Shown one piece after another: positions 1 through 12,160 of a DNA stretch of 64,000 nucleotides (the stretch's first letter is position 1; each line of letters starts with the position of its first letter). Source of the stretch: Nannochloropsis oceanica (taxonomy: Eukaryota; Sar; Eustigmatophyceae; Eustigmatales; Monodopsidaceae); assembly GCA_004519485.1 (NCBI GenBank), contig CP038117.1:186001-250000 (forward strand), read 5' to 3'. A model generated the notes under the pieces. That model ran no database searches. It worked only from the letters and a program-made list of their open reading frames with translations, and was not told the DNA's origin. Position numbers and translations under genes: made by a program.

Positions 1-55
1 CCTACTCATCTTGCTTCATCACACAGCATCAATTCTAACAAACACCGTCGCATAC

Positions 56-493
56 CTCAAAATACCCAGCCATGTTTAGAATGAATCGGACGAATCCAGG
101 CCAGGCCGGCACTGGCAACAAAAGCGGATAGAGCAAAGGGCCCAAGATCGAATAAAACGTCTTTTTGTATCCGTGCCAAAACAACCAAGTCATCCAAACG
201 GGAGACAAGCCGCCGGCCAGCCAGGTTCCCCACGTGAACAAAATGGCTATCGTCCCCTTGATCAGCGTCCACCAATCCCCGCCATGCCCGAAGCGCGTGT
301 AGCTGCCCTCGGGAAAAGAGCTCCAGTCTACCTCGGTCGGGGAGCGGGCCGGCCTCAGATTACTGGAGGGCGTCAGGGGTTCCTTGTGCTTGCTGCTTTT
401 ATTGCCTCCCTTGAGCTCCCGCAGCGGAGACGGTTTCTGCTTCAGCTTCGCCTGCTCTTGCTGCTCGATGATCCCACTGCCAAATAGACCCAT
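56..493 (-). CDS. Putative DGAT2/MOGAT-type acyltransferase, first exon only (partial)
   Basis: An ATG at 493 opens 146 codons ending in ...NMAGYFE. A GTATGC donor follows at 55, so the gene continues beyond the left edge. The first 70 residues are polar and low in complexity (Gln, Lys, Pro). They are followed by a 'WWTLIKG' segment, a hydrophobic helix (about residues 78-96), a 'WLFWHGYKK' turn and a second hydrophobic stretch rich in Pro and Leu. This N-terminal pair of membrane segments ahead of a 'F-V-R-F-I-L..G-Y-F' block resembles the start of DGAT2/monoacylglycerol acyltransferases, which make triacylglycerol at the ER. The diagnostic HPHG active-site motif would lie outside the window, so the family name is tentative. 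Without the spliced tail it could be another small ER membrane protein. It is head-to-head with the phosphoglycolate phosphatase gene. Confidence 0.45.
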
Positions 494-1132
494 GTTGGTC
501 GCGGTGGTGCTATTATTGCTGCAGTGGCTACTGATGGTACCTGTGGGTGTTGGCTTTGGGTAGGGTTGTAATGCGGTTGTAATTCTTCAATAGTGAGTCT
601 CTTTAAGAGCGGGCGTTGACGAAGAGGGCGGCGGTGGTGGCGGAAGCACAGGGAGCCCCACGAAGTCCAGCCTCAGTATTTTCGCCAGGCACATGTGCCA
701 GAGGTCTGTCGAGGCGTAAGGGCAGGAGTATGGGGTTAAAATAAGTAGCAAGGGCAACAGTCGCACGCAGAAACACACCACAGCAGAATGAAAGCGGAAG
801 CATGTGCTGGGCGAAATGGAAGTCCCGCGGGCCGCGCCGCGACGACGTTTGGCGATTTTGCGGGCTTGGACACGAGCACAAATGCATGCAAGTGTGCCTT
901 TGTTGCGAGAATTTGCATGTGCACCGTCCTCTGCTGGCTCGCTGCCTTGTTGTTGACAAGCTCATAGGGATTTTTGGGCTGCGTCGGTTGGGGCCGTTGT
1001 TCCCTGCCGCAATCAATCCCGCAGGCTCGCCACACGGGCCGTCTCTCGAGGAGATGTGGTCCATCTCGCCTGGTTTGTGTTCTCACTCTCCCGACTCATT
1101 CCCCATCTATCCCACGCCACAGCCCTTGAATC
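494..1132. other. Intergenic region, shared 5' flank
   Basis: This stretch lies between two divergently transcribed genes and so probably carries both promoters. Short open frames exist here on both strands (for example 603-1064 minus), but their proteins are Cys/Pro/Arg-rich with no recognisable motif. I see no tRNA, no TATA-like box that I trust and no repeat. Confidence 0.5.
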
Positions 1133-2185
1133 ATGCGCAGCACGCTGGGCTTAATGATGCTGCTTCTTCCTGCCTTGGCCTCGGCCTTCTCCGTGCCGCG
1201 CCTCATGCGCGCTGCCACCAACCCCCTGGCCATGGCCAACGCTGCTGCTGCCCGCCGCGGGCGCGTCTCCATGATGGCCACTGTCGCTCCACCTGGCGCG
1301 GCATCAGTCAAGCGCTTGAGCTTTCCGCAAGACGAATTGCTTAAGGACATTGATGTGTTTATCTTTGACTGCGACGGCGTGATTTGGCGTGGAGACTCCT
1401 TGATCGACAAGGTGCCCTCGGTCCTGGAGAAGCTCCGGGCCATGGGGAAGCGCATGTTTTTCGTGACCAACAACTCCACCAAGAGCCGCAAGGGCTACAA
1501 GAGCAAGTTTTCTTCGCTGGGACTGGACGTTAAAGATGAGGAAATTTTCTCGTCTTCATTTGCGGCGGCCGCATACTTGGAGCAGAAGAATTTCAAGGCG
1601 ACGGGGAAGAAGGTCTACGTCATAGGCGAGGTCGGAATTGGGGAGGAGCTGGATTTGATCGGCGTGCCACACATCGGTGGGCCTGCAGATAAAGGCAAGA
1701 CGATTGAGTTGACTCCTGGGTATGCTTTGGAGATCGACCATGATGTGGGCGCGGTGGTGGTGGGTTTTGATCGTCACTTTAATTACCACAAGATTCAGTA
1801 TGCCCAGCTATGCATTAATGAGAATGGGGCGGAGTTCATCGCCACGAATATGGACGCAGTAACTCATTTGACGGATGCGCAGGAGTGGGCTGGCGCAGGA
1901 TCGATGGTGGGGTGCATCAAGGGTTGTACGGGGAAGGAGCCCACGTTGGTTGGGAAGCCTAGTCCGTTAATGATTGATTACATCGTCTATAAGTACGAGA
2001 TTCCCAAGGCAAAGATTTGCATGGTCGGGGATCGATTGGACACGGATATTCTGTTCGGGAAGGATAATGGACTGAAGACGGTATTGACCCTGAGTGGGGT
2101 TACCTCGGAAGAGAAGTTGCTGGGTGCGGCGAATAAAATCCATCCTGATTATTACGTGTCTTCGATTGCGGATTTCTTTCCGTAG
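1133..2185 (+). CDS. PGP: Phosphoglycolate phosphatase, plastid-targeted (HAD superfamily)
   Basis: A single-exon gene of 350 residues. It dephosphorylates 2-phosphoglycolate, the product of Rubisco oxygenation, as the first step of photorespiration; related enzymes act on 4-nitrophenyl phosphate. HAD motifs are all present: motif I FDCDGVIW (about residue 79, nucleophile and general acid Asp), motif II TNNSTK (about 115), a conserved GKPSP loop (about 278) and motif III/IV MVGDRLDTDI (about 300). The first 48 residues form a hydrophobic signal (LMMLLLPALASAF) cut at an ASAF-type motif, followed by an Ala/Arg-rich stretch. This is the bipartite leader of plastid proteins in algae with secondary red plastids. 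The start is the first ATG that supplies this leader. Length fits the family plus leader. The 3' end converges on the HSP90 gene. Confidence 0.93.
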   Translation: MRSTLGLMMLLLPALASAFSVPRLMRAATNPLAMANAAAARRGRVSMMATVAPPGAASVKRLSFPQDELLKDIDVFIFDCDGVIWRGDSLIDKVPSVLEKLRAMGKRMFFVTNNSTKSRKGYKSKFSSLGLDVKDEEIFSSSFAAAAYLEQKNFKATGKKVYVIGEVGIGEELDLIGVPHIGGPADKGKTIELTPGYALEIDHDVGAVVVGFDRHFNYHKIQYAQLCINENGAEFIATNMDAVTHLTDAQEWAGAGSMVGCIKGCTGKEPTLVGKPSPLMIDYIVYKYEIPKAKICMVGDRLDTDILFGKDNGLKTVLTLSGVTSEEKLLGAANKIHPDYYVSSIADFFP

Positions 2186-3433
2186 AGGGGAAGAAGGATG
2201 GGATAGGGATAGGGTAGTGGTGGTGTGATTGTAAGTTGTGTCTTGGTGTATGTGTGGTATATGTGGTGGTTGTGGTGGTGATTGAAAGGGATCGAGAAAG
2301 CGAGAGGGGTTGTCTACAGTATTCTCAATGAGGCTGCAGGGGAAGGAGGAAGAGAGTGGGGAAAGAAACGACTGCGAAAAAAACGGCGGCACATGCTGTT
2401 GAGTTAATTTGTCTTTCTTCCATGCGTTGTTGTCGGTGACAATCATATAATTACTTTCTCTTTTCTTTTGTTCCATGCGTGGACTCAGAGCAGAATAAGC
2501 GTGCGAGGAAGTGACGGAGTACTTGGAGGCGTTGCCCGTTCGCCTTCAGTTCATAGTCAAAGCAACAACATGTTGAATGGCAGACAAGTCTCACCCTGTC
2601 ACGAAACGAAAAACAAACTGCAGAGCGCATGAGGCGACTATCTCTCCTTTCATTCCCTTACATTTCTTTCCTAGTCTTTCATTCCTCTTCAATTGTCTAA
2701 GTAAGTTTATTGAGTCCGAGAAACGCTTAGGCAATTCGAACCGAAGGTAGTCTCCTTCATTCTCCTCCGCCGTACTTCTACCCCGCCCCTCGAGCCTCCA
2801 AGTTGTACTCAAACATACACCATTACAACCGAGAGAGGGGAGGCGGGAAAAGAGGATGCAGGCGCTACCAAAACTAGCCCCCACCTCTCTCGCATGCCAT
2901 TACAAGGCCCGCGAAAAAGCGAAGGCTCCCCTCTGTGTGTGTCCCGAACTCCCCAAATTCTACTCGGATAAAACTCTGCTGTCTCGTAAGGTGGTGATTC
3001 TCAACTTCTCTACTTTCTACTAAGTCGCATGCGTCATCTTTTGTGTATTCAGACCATGACCATGTATTCTCTCGACCTTTTATCTCCTTCATATTGTTGA
3101 TGTTTTCCCCCTGGTCCTTATGTCTCTTCCTACGAAGGGCTTGATTGGTGATAGTGGTTAGGGAAGGACCTTCATCGGTCTCTCGACTTGAATCCCTCCC
3201 TTTTTCTCGCTATATCTCTCTTCTATTCTTTTTTTTTTTTGCTTGAGCAATTCATGATACGAAATCGAAATATAAACCGCTTGTGTATGGCAAAAACGTG
3301 TGATACCCTTCCCCCCTCAAAACAAAGTAAGAACGATCACTCTCGCTAAAAAACACAAGGCATGCATCTCGTTTTTCATCTTCTCCTCCCCCCCTACACT
3401 ATCCCTCCTTACGATTCTCCCAGGTAGAACCGC
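2186..3433. other. Intergenic region between convergent genes
   Basis: About 1.25 kb holding the 3' flanks of the phosphatase (+) and HSP90 (-). Small open frames on the minus strand (1967-2476, 2591-2884, 2874-3092) have no motif and partly run antisense to the phosphatase. There are T-rich and CT-rich stretches (for example a T run near 3230). I see no gene. Confidence 0.5.
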
Positions 3434-5808
3434 TTAATCCACCGTCTCCATGGCACTCTCGCCCTCTCCACCCTCCTCCAGCGGGGGCAAGTCATCCTCC
3501 TTCCCTGCCACATCTTCCTCCTCCACGTCCTCGTCGATGCTCAAGCCCAACTTAATCAGACGGTGAATGCGGGAGGCGAACGTGTTGGGGTCATCCAAGC
3601 TGAAGCCGGACGTCAACAAAGACGTGTCGTACAACAACCACGTCAGGTCCTTCAACGTCTTGTCCGTCTGGTTCGCTTCGGCCTTCTCCCTCAGGGCCTT
3701 AACAATGGGGTGCTTGGGGTTAATCTCCATCGTCTTCTTGCTGGTCATGTACGCAGACGTGCTCGAGTCCCGCAATGCCTGGGCCTTCATGATCCGCTCC
3801 ATGTTCGCACTCCAGCCGTACTCCCCCGTTACCAGCACACAGGGCGAGTCCGCCAGTCGCGGAGACACTACCACCTTGTCCACCTTATCGTCCAAAACCT
3901 CCTTCATGAGCTTGCACAATCCCTCTGTCTTGGCCTTGAGCTCCTCAAACGCCTTCGCCTCCTCCTCGTCGTCCTCGTCGATCTTCAACCCCTCCTTGGT
4001 CACACACACCAACTTTTTCCCCTCATACTCCTTCAGCTGCTGAACGGCGTACTCGTCAATAGGGTCAGTCATGAATAACACCTCATATCCCTTCTTCTTC
4101 AGCCTCTCCAGGAACGGGCTGTTCTCCACCGCCCGCTTGCTCTCCCCCGTCACATAAAAGATACCTGGCTGCTTCTCCGGCATGCGCGCCAGGTAATCAT
4201 CCAGGCCCGTCATCTCCTCCCCCGACTTGGTCGAGTGATAACGGAGGAGCTTCGCGAGCTTTGCCCGGTTGGTGCTATCCTCATGCACACCCAGCTTGAT
4301 GTTCTTCGCGAACGCCTCGTAGAACTTCTTGTACTTCTCCGCGTCCTCCGCCAGCTCGTTGAAGAGCTCAATCGATTTCTTCACCAAATTCTTGCGGATG
4401 ACCTTCAGGATCTTGTTCTGCTGCAGCGTCTCACGGGAGATGTTCAAGGGCAGGTCCTCCGAGTCGACCACACCCTTCACAAACTGAAGGTACTCCGGCA
4501 TGAGCTCCTCGCAGTTGTCCATGATGAACACCCGACGGACGTACAGCTTGATGTTGTTGCACTTCCTCTTCGACCCGCCCTCAAACATGTCAAACGGCGC
4601 GCGCTTGGGCACAAACAGCACGGCCTTAAACTCCAACTGCCCCTCCACCGAGAAATGCTTTACGCACGCATGCTCCTCCCAGTCGTTTGTCAAGGATTTG
4701 TAGAACGCCGCGTACTCCTCCTGTGTGATCTCCTCGGGGTTGCGCATCCAGATCGGCTTCTGCTGGTTCAGGTGCACCCACTCGTGAGTCACCTCCTTAA
4801 TCTTCTTGGTCTTCTTCTTCTTCTCTTTCTCGTCCTCCATGTCCATCTCCTCCACCTTGGGCTTCTCCTCCTCCCCCTCCTTCGCCACCTCTTCCTCCTC
4901 CTCGGCCTCATCGTCCGTCACCTCCTTCTCCGACGTCTTCTCCACGTATAACTTGATGGGGAAACCAATGAACTCACTGTGCTTCTTCACCAGGTCCTTA
5001 ATTCGCCTCTCCTCAAGATACTCCTTCATGTCCTCCTTAAGGTGCAAGACAATCCTCGTGCCCCTGCCCAAGCTCTTTCCGCTCTCATCAGGCGTCACGG
5101 TGAAGCTGCCCCCCGCCTCCGACACCCAGGTGTATTGCTCGTCATCGTTATTCTTCGACGTCACCACCACCTTGTCGGCAACCAAGTACGAGGAGTAGAA
5201 CCCCACACCAAACTGCCCAATCATCGAGATATCTGCACCGGCCTGCAATGCCTCCATGAACGCCTTCGTCCCAGACTTGGCGATCGTGCCAAGATTGTTA
5301 ATGAGGTCTGCTTTGGTCATACCAATGCCCGTGTCCTCGATGGTCAAGGTCCCATTGGCCTTGTCGGGAATCAGACGGATCTCCAGCTCGGGCTCGGCGT
5401 CCAGCACGCTCTTATCCGTAAGGGACATGTAGCGGATCTTGTCCAAGGCATCGGAAGAGTTGCTGTTAGATAAAGGGGGAGGAAAGGACGGTGGGTGGAT
5501 GAGTCAGCATGAAACTCTAGTAATAGGGGGAGGGAGGGAGGGAGGGAAGTGCGATACAATGACAATGCGGCAGCGTGCTTTGAAACGATTCACTAAAGAT
5601 GAAAGATCAAGAGGAGAGAGAAAAGGGCAGGAAGAATCAAAGGAAGGAGAAAGAAGGTGAGGGACGGGTTGAGGGAGGGAGAGGGAGGTGCATACCTGAT
5701 GAGCTCACGCAGGAAGATCTCCTTGTTAGAGTAGAACGTGTTGATGATGAGAGACAGGAGTTGGTTGATGTCCGCCGAGAAAGCAAATGTTTCAGCGTCG
5801 CCAGCCAT
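3434..5808 (-). CDS. HSP90: Cytosolic heat-shock protein 90
   Basis: Two exons: 5808-5696 ([19 protein letters not shown]...) and 5462-3434, separated by a 233-bp GT-AG intron that splits the Ser codon of the [15 protein letters not shown] motif. The protein has 713 residues, the normal cytosolic HSP90 length. It is an ATP-dependent chaperone dimer that matures kinases and other clients. Visible are the GHKL ATP site (N-box ...NSSDALDK, then DTGIGMTK and GQFGVGFYS), an acidic Glu/Lys linker (about residues 255-305), the middle-domain 'NISRETLQQ' catalytic loop, and the dimerisation domain. The protein has no signal peptide and no plastid or ER tail. The C-terminus is METVD instead of the usual MEEVD that docks TPR co-chaperones. 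The intron contains a short GGGA repeat. Confidence 0.98.
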
Positions 5809-6911
5809 GCTTGAAAAGTTTCTCGCTCGTCTCCGAATTGGAGGTAGAAAGTAAGGCTTTCTGATGTGTCAGTGGTTGGGAAGGGTGTGGTTAGAATGGT
5901 GACGATCAGGAACGTGAAAGTGCGGGCGCAGGCTGTGCTCACGCTTCGCACATTTGGCGGGTAATTTCACATGTGTGGAGCGGAGCTCAAGGCTCTGCTT
6001 TGGCTGGTGACCTTAGCAGCAAAGGAAGGAAGAAAGAATGCGCATCAATCTTTCCATGGACCAGATCCTGCGTGGCAAAATATTCCTACGCAACACACGC
6101 ACTTCCGAAACCATCTACACACGTAAACATGTCCTTCGTTTACTGCCCGAGCGCCCTGCATGAGTCGTGGGTTGGGGTGAGATGGTGATCCCGCTTGCAA
6201 AACGCGGACGGGCGAGGGCCTTGCGCCCCACCAAAAACCACGCCCGCACAGAAAGCAGCTAAGAGGAAGAAAGTTCTGGCCGCTACTGCTCAAATGCAAG
6301 GGCGCCGCAGCACGATTTAAGTGTCTATACATGTTCTCTATGCCGGGCATGAGGCAGAAGGGGTGTGTGTGCGATACAGTCGTGGCGTGGAGACGCTCCC
6401 TGGGGCATGGAAACCCACAGAAAGAAGGAAGAAGGAATGCAGGCGGCCATGGCGAGTGGAAGGTCAGAGTCGACGACTTCCTGTGCGCTTTGCGTGTGAT
6501 GAAGGAGAAGTGTCGTGGCGCATTCAATGCGCTTGTGTGTGTCCACTTCTTGCATTCACATGCATGCAAACAAAGCACGCGTCAAGTATTAAGAGAAACA
6601 ATGTCGAAAGGGCATCGAAAGGCGCATCGATTTTCTGGAAAAAAATTGTTCTCGTTCTGAGTGGACGACCGTTGCTGGGGAATGGAATAAGGAATGATGA
6701 CGTTAAGTAGACCTGCAGTCTCCCTTGGGCTCGCTGGTAGAGAACCGGTGTCAAGCAAGCAGCAGCGTTGTAGTGGCAATGTTCTTCTTCGTTCGTCCCG
6801 GCCTTGTGATGTCTACGAAGGGTGGGTAAATTTCCGAGCCGAGCCGATACTTTCGACTGCCCACCCTTTCTCTTCACGACATCACCCCCTTCCTCCCACA
6901 GCGTTGCGAGG
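5809..6911. other. Intergenic region, shared 5' flank of HSP90 and the next gene
   Basis: About 1.1 kb between divergent genes, so both promoters should lie here. Overlapping open frames on both strands (for example 6045-6578 minus, 6321-6710 plus) give Cys/His/Arg-rich proteins without recognisable domains. I could not identify a clean heat-shock element array by eye. A stretch at about 6715-6760 looks faintly like a tRNA D-arm but lacks the rest of a tRNA. Confidence 0.45.
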
Positions 6912-7325
6912 ATGGTGGCATTGGACTTGAACCTCGCCCTAGTAATTCATGGGGGCTTCGAAGGCATCGTTGGCCTGCTTTTGTTGGTCACGCCCCAATA
7001 CGTCTTTCCATACATTGCCCGGCGAGCCTCTTACAACAACAGTGAACGTTCCCTATTGCGATGGTTCGCCTTCAGTATTATCGTTCAAGCCATGGTGGCT
7101 TTTGCAGCCATCGTGAAGCTGGATGCTAGGGCCAAGCGTCTCATTCTCTCCGCCTTTTTGATGTACCACCTTGTCATTGTCGCTGACGCTTCGTATGGGT
7201 ACTATTTAGAGGGAACAATGGATGAGGCGGCCACGGGGCTGCATGCCATTATGGTCTTTGTGGTAGGCTTCCTCCTGGCGGCGGGGGAGAAACGTGCCCG
7301 GTGGTCACCAAGAAAGACGCGATGA
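6912..7325 (+). CDS. Small four-helix integral membrane protein of unknown function
   Basis: The open frame runs from 6822, but the ATG at 6912 (MVALDLNLALVIHGG...) is preferred: the extra 30 upstream residues are untranslated-looking Pro/Ser/His sequence. This gives 137 residues. Four hydrophobic segments can be seen: about residues 8-28 (HGGFEGIVGLLLLV), 48-68 (WFAFSIIVQAMVAFAAIV), 75-98 (LILSAFLMYHLVIVADASY) and 108-125 (LHAIMVFVVGFLLAAG). A short basic tail (KRARWSPRKTR) follows, which would face the cytosol or stroma. I do not recognise the family. The amino-acid composition and even hydrophobic spacing support a real protein over a chance frame. It points toward the thioredoxin-reductase gene. 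Confidence 0.6.
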   Translation: MVALDLNLALVIHGGFEGIVGLLLLVTPQYVFPYIARRASYNNSERSLLRWFAFSIIVQAMVAFAAIVKLDARAKRLILSAFLMYHLVIVADASYGYYLEGTMDEAATGLHAIMVFVVGFLLAAGEKRARWSPRKTR

Positions 7326-7948
7326 AGGAAGAGAGGGAAGCAGCAAGCAAATGGAAAAACGGACAGAGTTAGTGTCTCGGGAAATATTAAAGGTAGGCAA
7401 AGCCTTGCAAATTCGGCAGGCCAAGAACAGACCACAGGATGCAGTGATAACACGAGGAGAAGTGCTTGGTACACGTTAAGCTTTGGAAAAGGGTGTGTCA
7501 CAGGGATAAATGAGAGCATGTATACCAAAAAAAATAAAGTTGTTTTGATCGAATGCATCGCACCTATCATTTGAATTCCTGTGTATGTATATATGTACAA
7601 TCATTCACTGCTCTCGTATTTTTCCCCCACTCACAAATCGTTTCTTTGTGTGTGAACTATGCGCCTCGGGCCGTCAGACGCAATCGGTTTCCTTTTAATC
7701 TGAAGGGTTATTTCCCAAAAATGCACCGTCAAAACCCTTTCTCTCATTTTTGCCTCCTCTCCACACACAACACAACGGCGCGTCGCCGGATTAACGACCC
7801 TCCACCCCGCTATACTTTCCGTCATTTTGGACCTTGCTCCCTCATGCCATGTCCTTCTCGCCTTCTGCTTGGGCTTCAAAAGAGACAAATGAGGAAGAAT
7901 CCAGACGCCAAAGCTTAAGAAAGAGGGGGGGGATGAAGGGTCTTACGC
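7326..7948. other. Intergenic region between convergent genes
   Basis: Holds the 3' flanks of the small membrane protein (+) and the thioredoxin-glutathione reductase (-). On the minus strand, 7691-7751 can form a hairpin with a 7-bp perfect stem (AAGGGTT/AACCCTT), with ATGA just 5' and GA just 3' of the stem. This superficially resembles a SECIS element but lacks the apical AA. No open frame here looks coding. Confidence 0.45.
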
Positions 7949-10411
<2,463 letters not shown>

Positions 10412-10466
10412 CTATACCCCTCCTCCCAACAAAGGCAGGATAGCGCTAGAGACGTCTTCGGTAGGA

Positions 10467-11624
10467 ATGCGTGGGTGCGGTAGTTGGAAATGCCATCAGT
10501 ATGCCTTCAGTCTGCTTCTCCCACTCATGCATCTCGCCTCAGCCTCAGTCCACACCTGCAATCCTGCCTTCGTCCTCACCACCACCTCATTCGCTGCCAC
10601 CACTACCTTGAGAATACATGGCAGAATTCCTACCACCAGAACATTTCTGCGGACGTCTGTGGTGGTCCATGACACGCGCCGCAAGAGGAAGCTGCACTAC
10701 GAAGTGCCAAAACCCCAGAGTGAGGATGACTTCGACAATTGGGAGTTTGGGATAAATGCAGGATGGGCAAAAGAGCATGCGGGCCGTAAGCCGATGCCAA
10801 AGAGACGCGAAGGTGGCGAACAATATGGAGAAGAAGGAAGAGAGAATGGCGACGGGGAGGGGGCTGACAGTCTCGTCAAAGATGTGGCAGCCGCGACCAA
10901 ATGTCTGTCCGGCTTCTGCACCGACGCCCGCTTGGAACGCCTGAGGGACATTGTGAATAAACGCACGTGCTCGATTCAATTTGTCTTTGAGAACGTAGCA
11001 AATCCTAATAACCTGTGGGCATGTCTTAGGTCACTCGATGCGTTTGGCGTGCAATACGCCCATGTCATCGTCGATGCGGCGCATTATCGCAAGCCCCACC
11101 GACTAGCCCAAGCCAAAAGCGCGGTCGGCTCTCAAAAGTGGCTCACCGTCACGGAGCATTACAGCGCTTCAAATTGCGTCTCAGCGCTGAAAGCAAAAGG
11201 TTATTTGGTCTTAGCCAGTGACTTGAAGCCTGGTACTTGCCCTACACCTATCCAAGACGTGGAGTGGGCAGCACGAAAAATAGCGGTTGTGATGGGGAAT
11301 GAAGAGAGGGGAATTACAGAGGAGATGCGATCTTTGTGTGATGGGACATTCCAGATTCCTATGATGGGTTTTGCAGAGTCATTTAATTTGAGCGTGGGCA
11401 CGGCTGTAACGCTGGCTTTTCTCAGTTCCTTGGGAGGCCTCAAGCACGGGGATCTGCCGCAGGAGGAGAGAGAGCGGTTGGTGTTAAGGTGGCTAGTGAA
11501 ATCGGTGCCGATGGGCACGGCGATATTGAAGAGGGAGGGTTTATTGGTGGAGGATGAACGGGTGGTGCCGGCCTCGGACACCGTGTTGGGGTTTAGCCTG
11601 TGGGGGAATAGAAGCGGGAGGTAG
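10467..11624 (+). CDS. TrmH/SpoU-family RNA 2'-O-methyltransferase, organelle-targeted
   Basis: A single exon of 385 residues. SpoU (SPOUT) enzymes transfer methyl from S-adenosylmethionine to a ribose 2'-OH; the TrmH type makes Gm18 in tRNA. The three SPOUT motifs are present: motif 1 FVFENVANPNNLWACLRSLDA (about residues 171-191, with the catalytic Arg and the N-x-x-N/A-x-x-R pattern), motif 2 VVMGNEERGITEE (about 271-284) and motif 3 IPMMGFAESFNLSVGTAVTLA (about 296-316), which form the knotted cofactor site. The first 75 residues are hydrophobic, then Ser/Thr/Arg-rich, which suggests a plastid or mitochondrial leader. A charged linker (about 75-135) precedes the catalytic domain. The GSQKWL segment matches bacterial TrmH. 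The substrate (tRNA or rRNA) cannot be fixed from sequence. Confidence 0.9.
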   Translation: MRGCGSWKCHQYAFSLLLPLMHLASASVHTCNPAFVLTTTSFAATTTLRIHGRIPTTRTFLRTSVVVHDTRRKRKLHYEVPKPQSEDDFDNWEFGINAGWAKEHAGRKPMPKRREGGEQYGEEGRENGDGEGADSLVKDVAAATKCLSGFCTDARLERLRDIVNKRTCSIQFVFENVANPNNLWACLRSLDAFGVQYAHVIVDAAHYRKPHRLAQAKSAVGSQKWLTVTEHYSASNCVSALKAKGYLVLASDLKPGTCPTPIQDVEWAARKIAVVMGNEERGITEEMRSLCDGTFQIPMMGFAESFNLSVGTAVTLAFLSSLGGLKHGDLPQEERERLVLRWLVKSVPMGTAILKREGLLVEDERVVPASDTVLGFSLWGNRSGR

Positions 11625-12160
11625 CAAGGGAGGGGAAAGAGGAAGGGTGTGTGAAGATGTCGTATACCTTCGACTCGTTTTGCAGGGATGCGAATAAAAA
11701 GAGTAGAACGACGACGAAACGAAGATTTAAATGACGGGAAGCGGTCCGAGCGATTGAAATAAATGTACAAAGATTAGTTAGCGTTAGGGATGCAGGAAAT
11801 GAACTTATGGAGAGCGAATGATGGGAATGACAGAAGATGAACGAACAAAGGTGGGGCATGCGTTATGTGTCAGTTCCTTTTTCGGTTTATTTTGTTATTG
11901 TTCAATTGATGATGACGAGGACCTCTGTTCGATAGCCTGTGGTCACTTGCACCCTCATTTCAAGGTCGTGCGCTCTCATTTTTTGTTTGTTCAGTCAAAT
12001 GATATTCTGCATTGACCCAGCCATACGAGAGCCTGAAAAGAAAGGCTCTTGAGAGAAATAACAAAGGAATGCGAGAGTGATATACAGAGCATCAAAGTGC
12101 TCTTTTTCCTTGCTTTCCCTTAAACTTCTGCATGTTTGTGTGTAATTAGACGGTCTGGGC
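11625..12160. other. Intergenic region between convergent genes
   Basis: Contains the 3' flanks of the methyltransferase (+) and of the Gln/His-rich gene (-). It is A/T-richer than the genes on either side. Only short open frames without motifs are present. A small perfect inverted repeat (aaaggctct ... agagcctga type) near 12030-12055 could help 3' end formation. Confidence 0.4.

Noticed and set aside
603-1064. 153-codon minus-strand frame between the acyltransferase and the phosphatase
   Set aside because: Cys/Arg/Pro-rich with no motif; overlaps equally poor frames on both strands, as expected of GC-rich intergenic DNA.
4235-4951. 238-codon open frame antisense to HSP90
   Set aside because: Leu/His/Arg-rich shadow of a codon-biased coding strand; no domain and no independent support.
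6712-6790. D-arm-like stretch (GCTCGCTGGTAGAG) on the plus strand
   Set aside because: No matching acceptor stem, and the later TTCG is not in a foldable T-arm.
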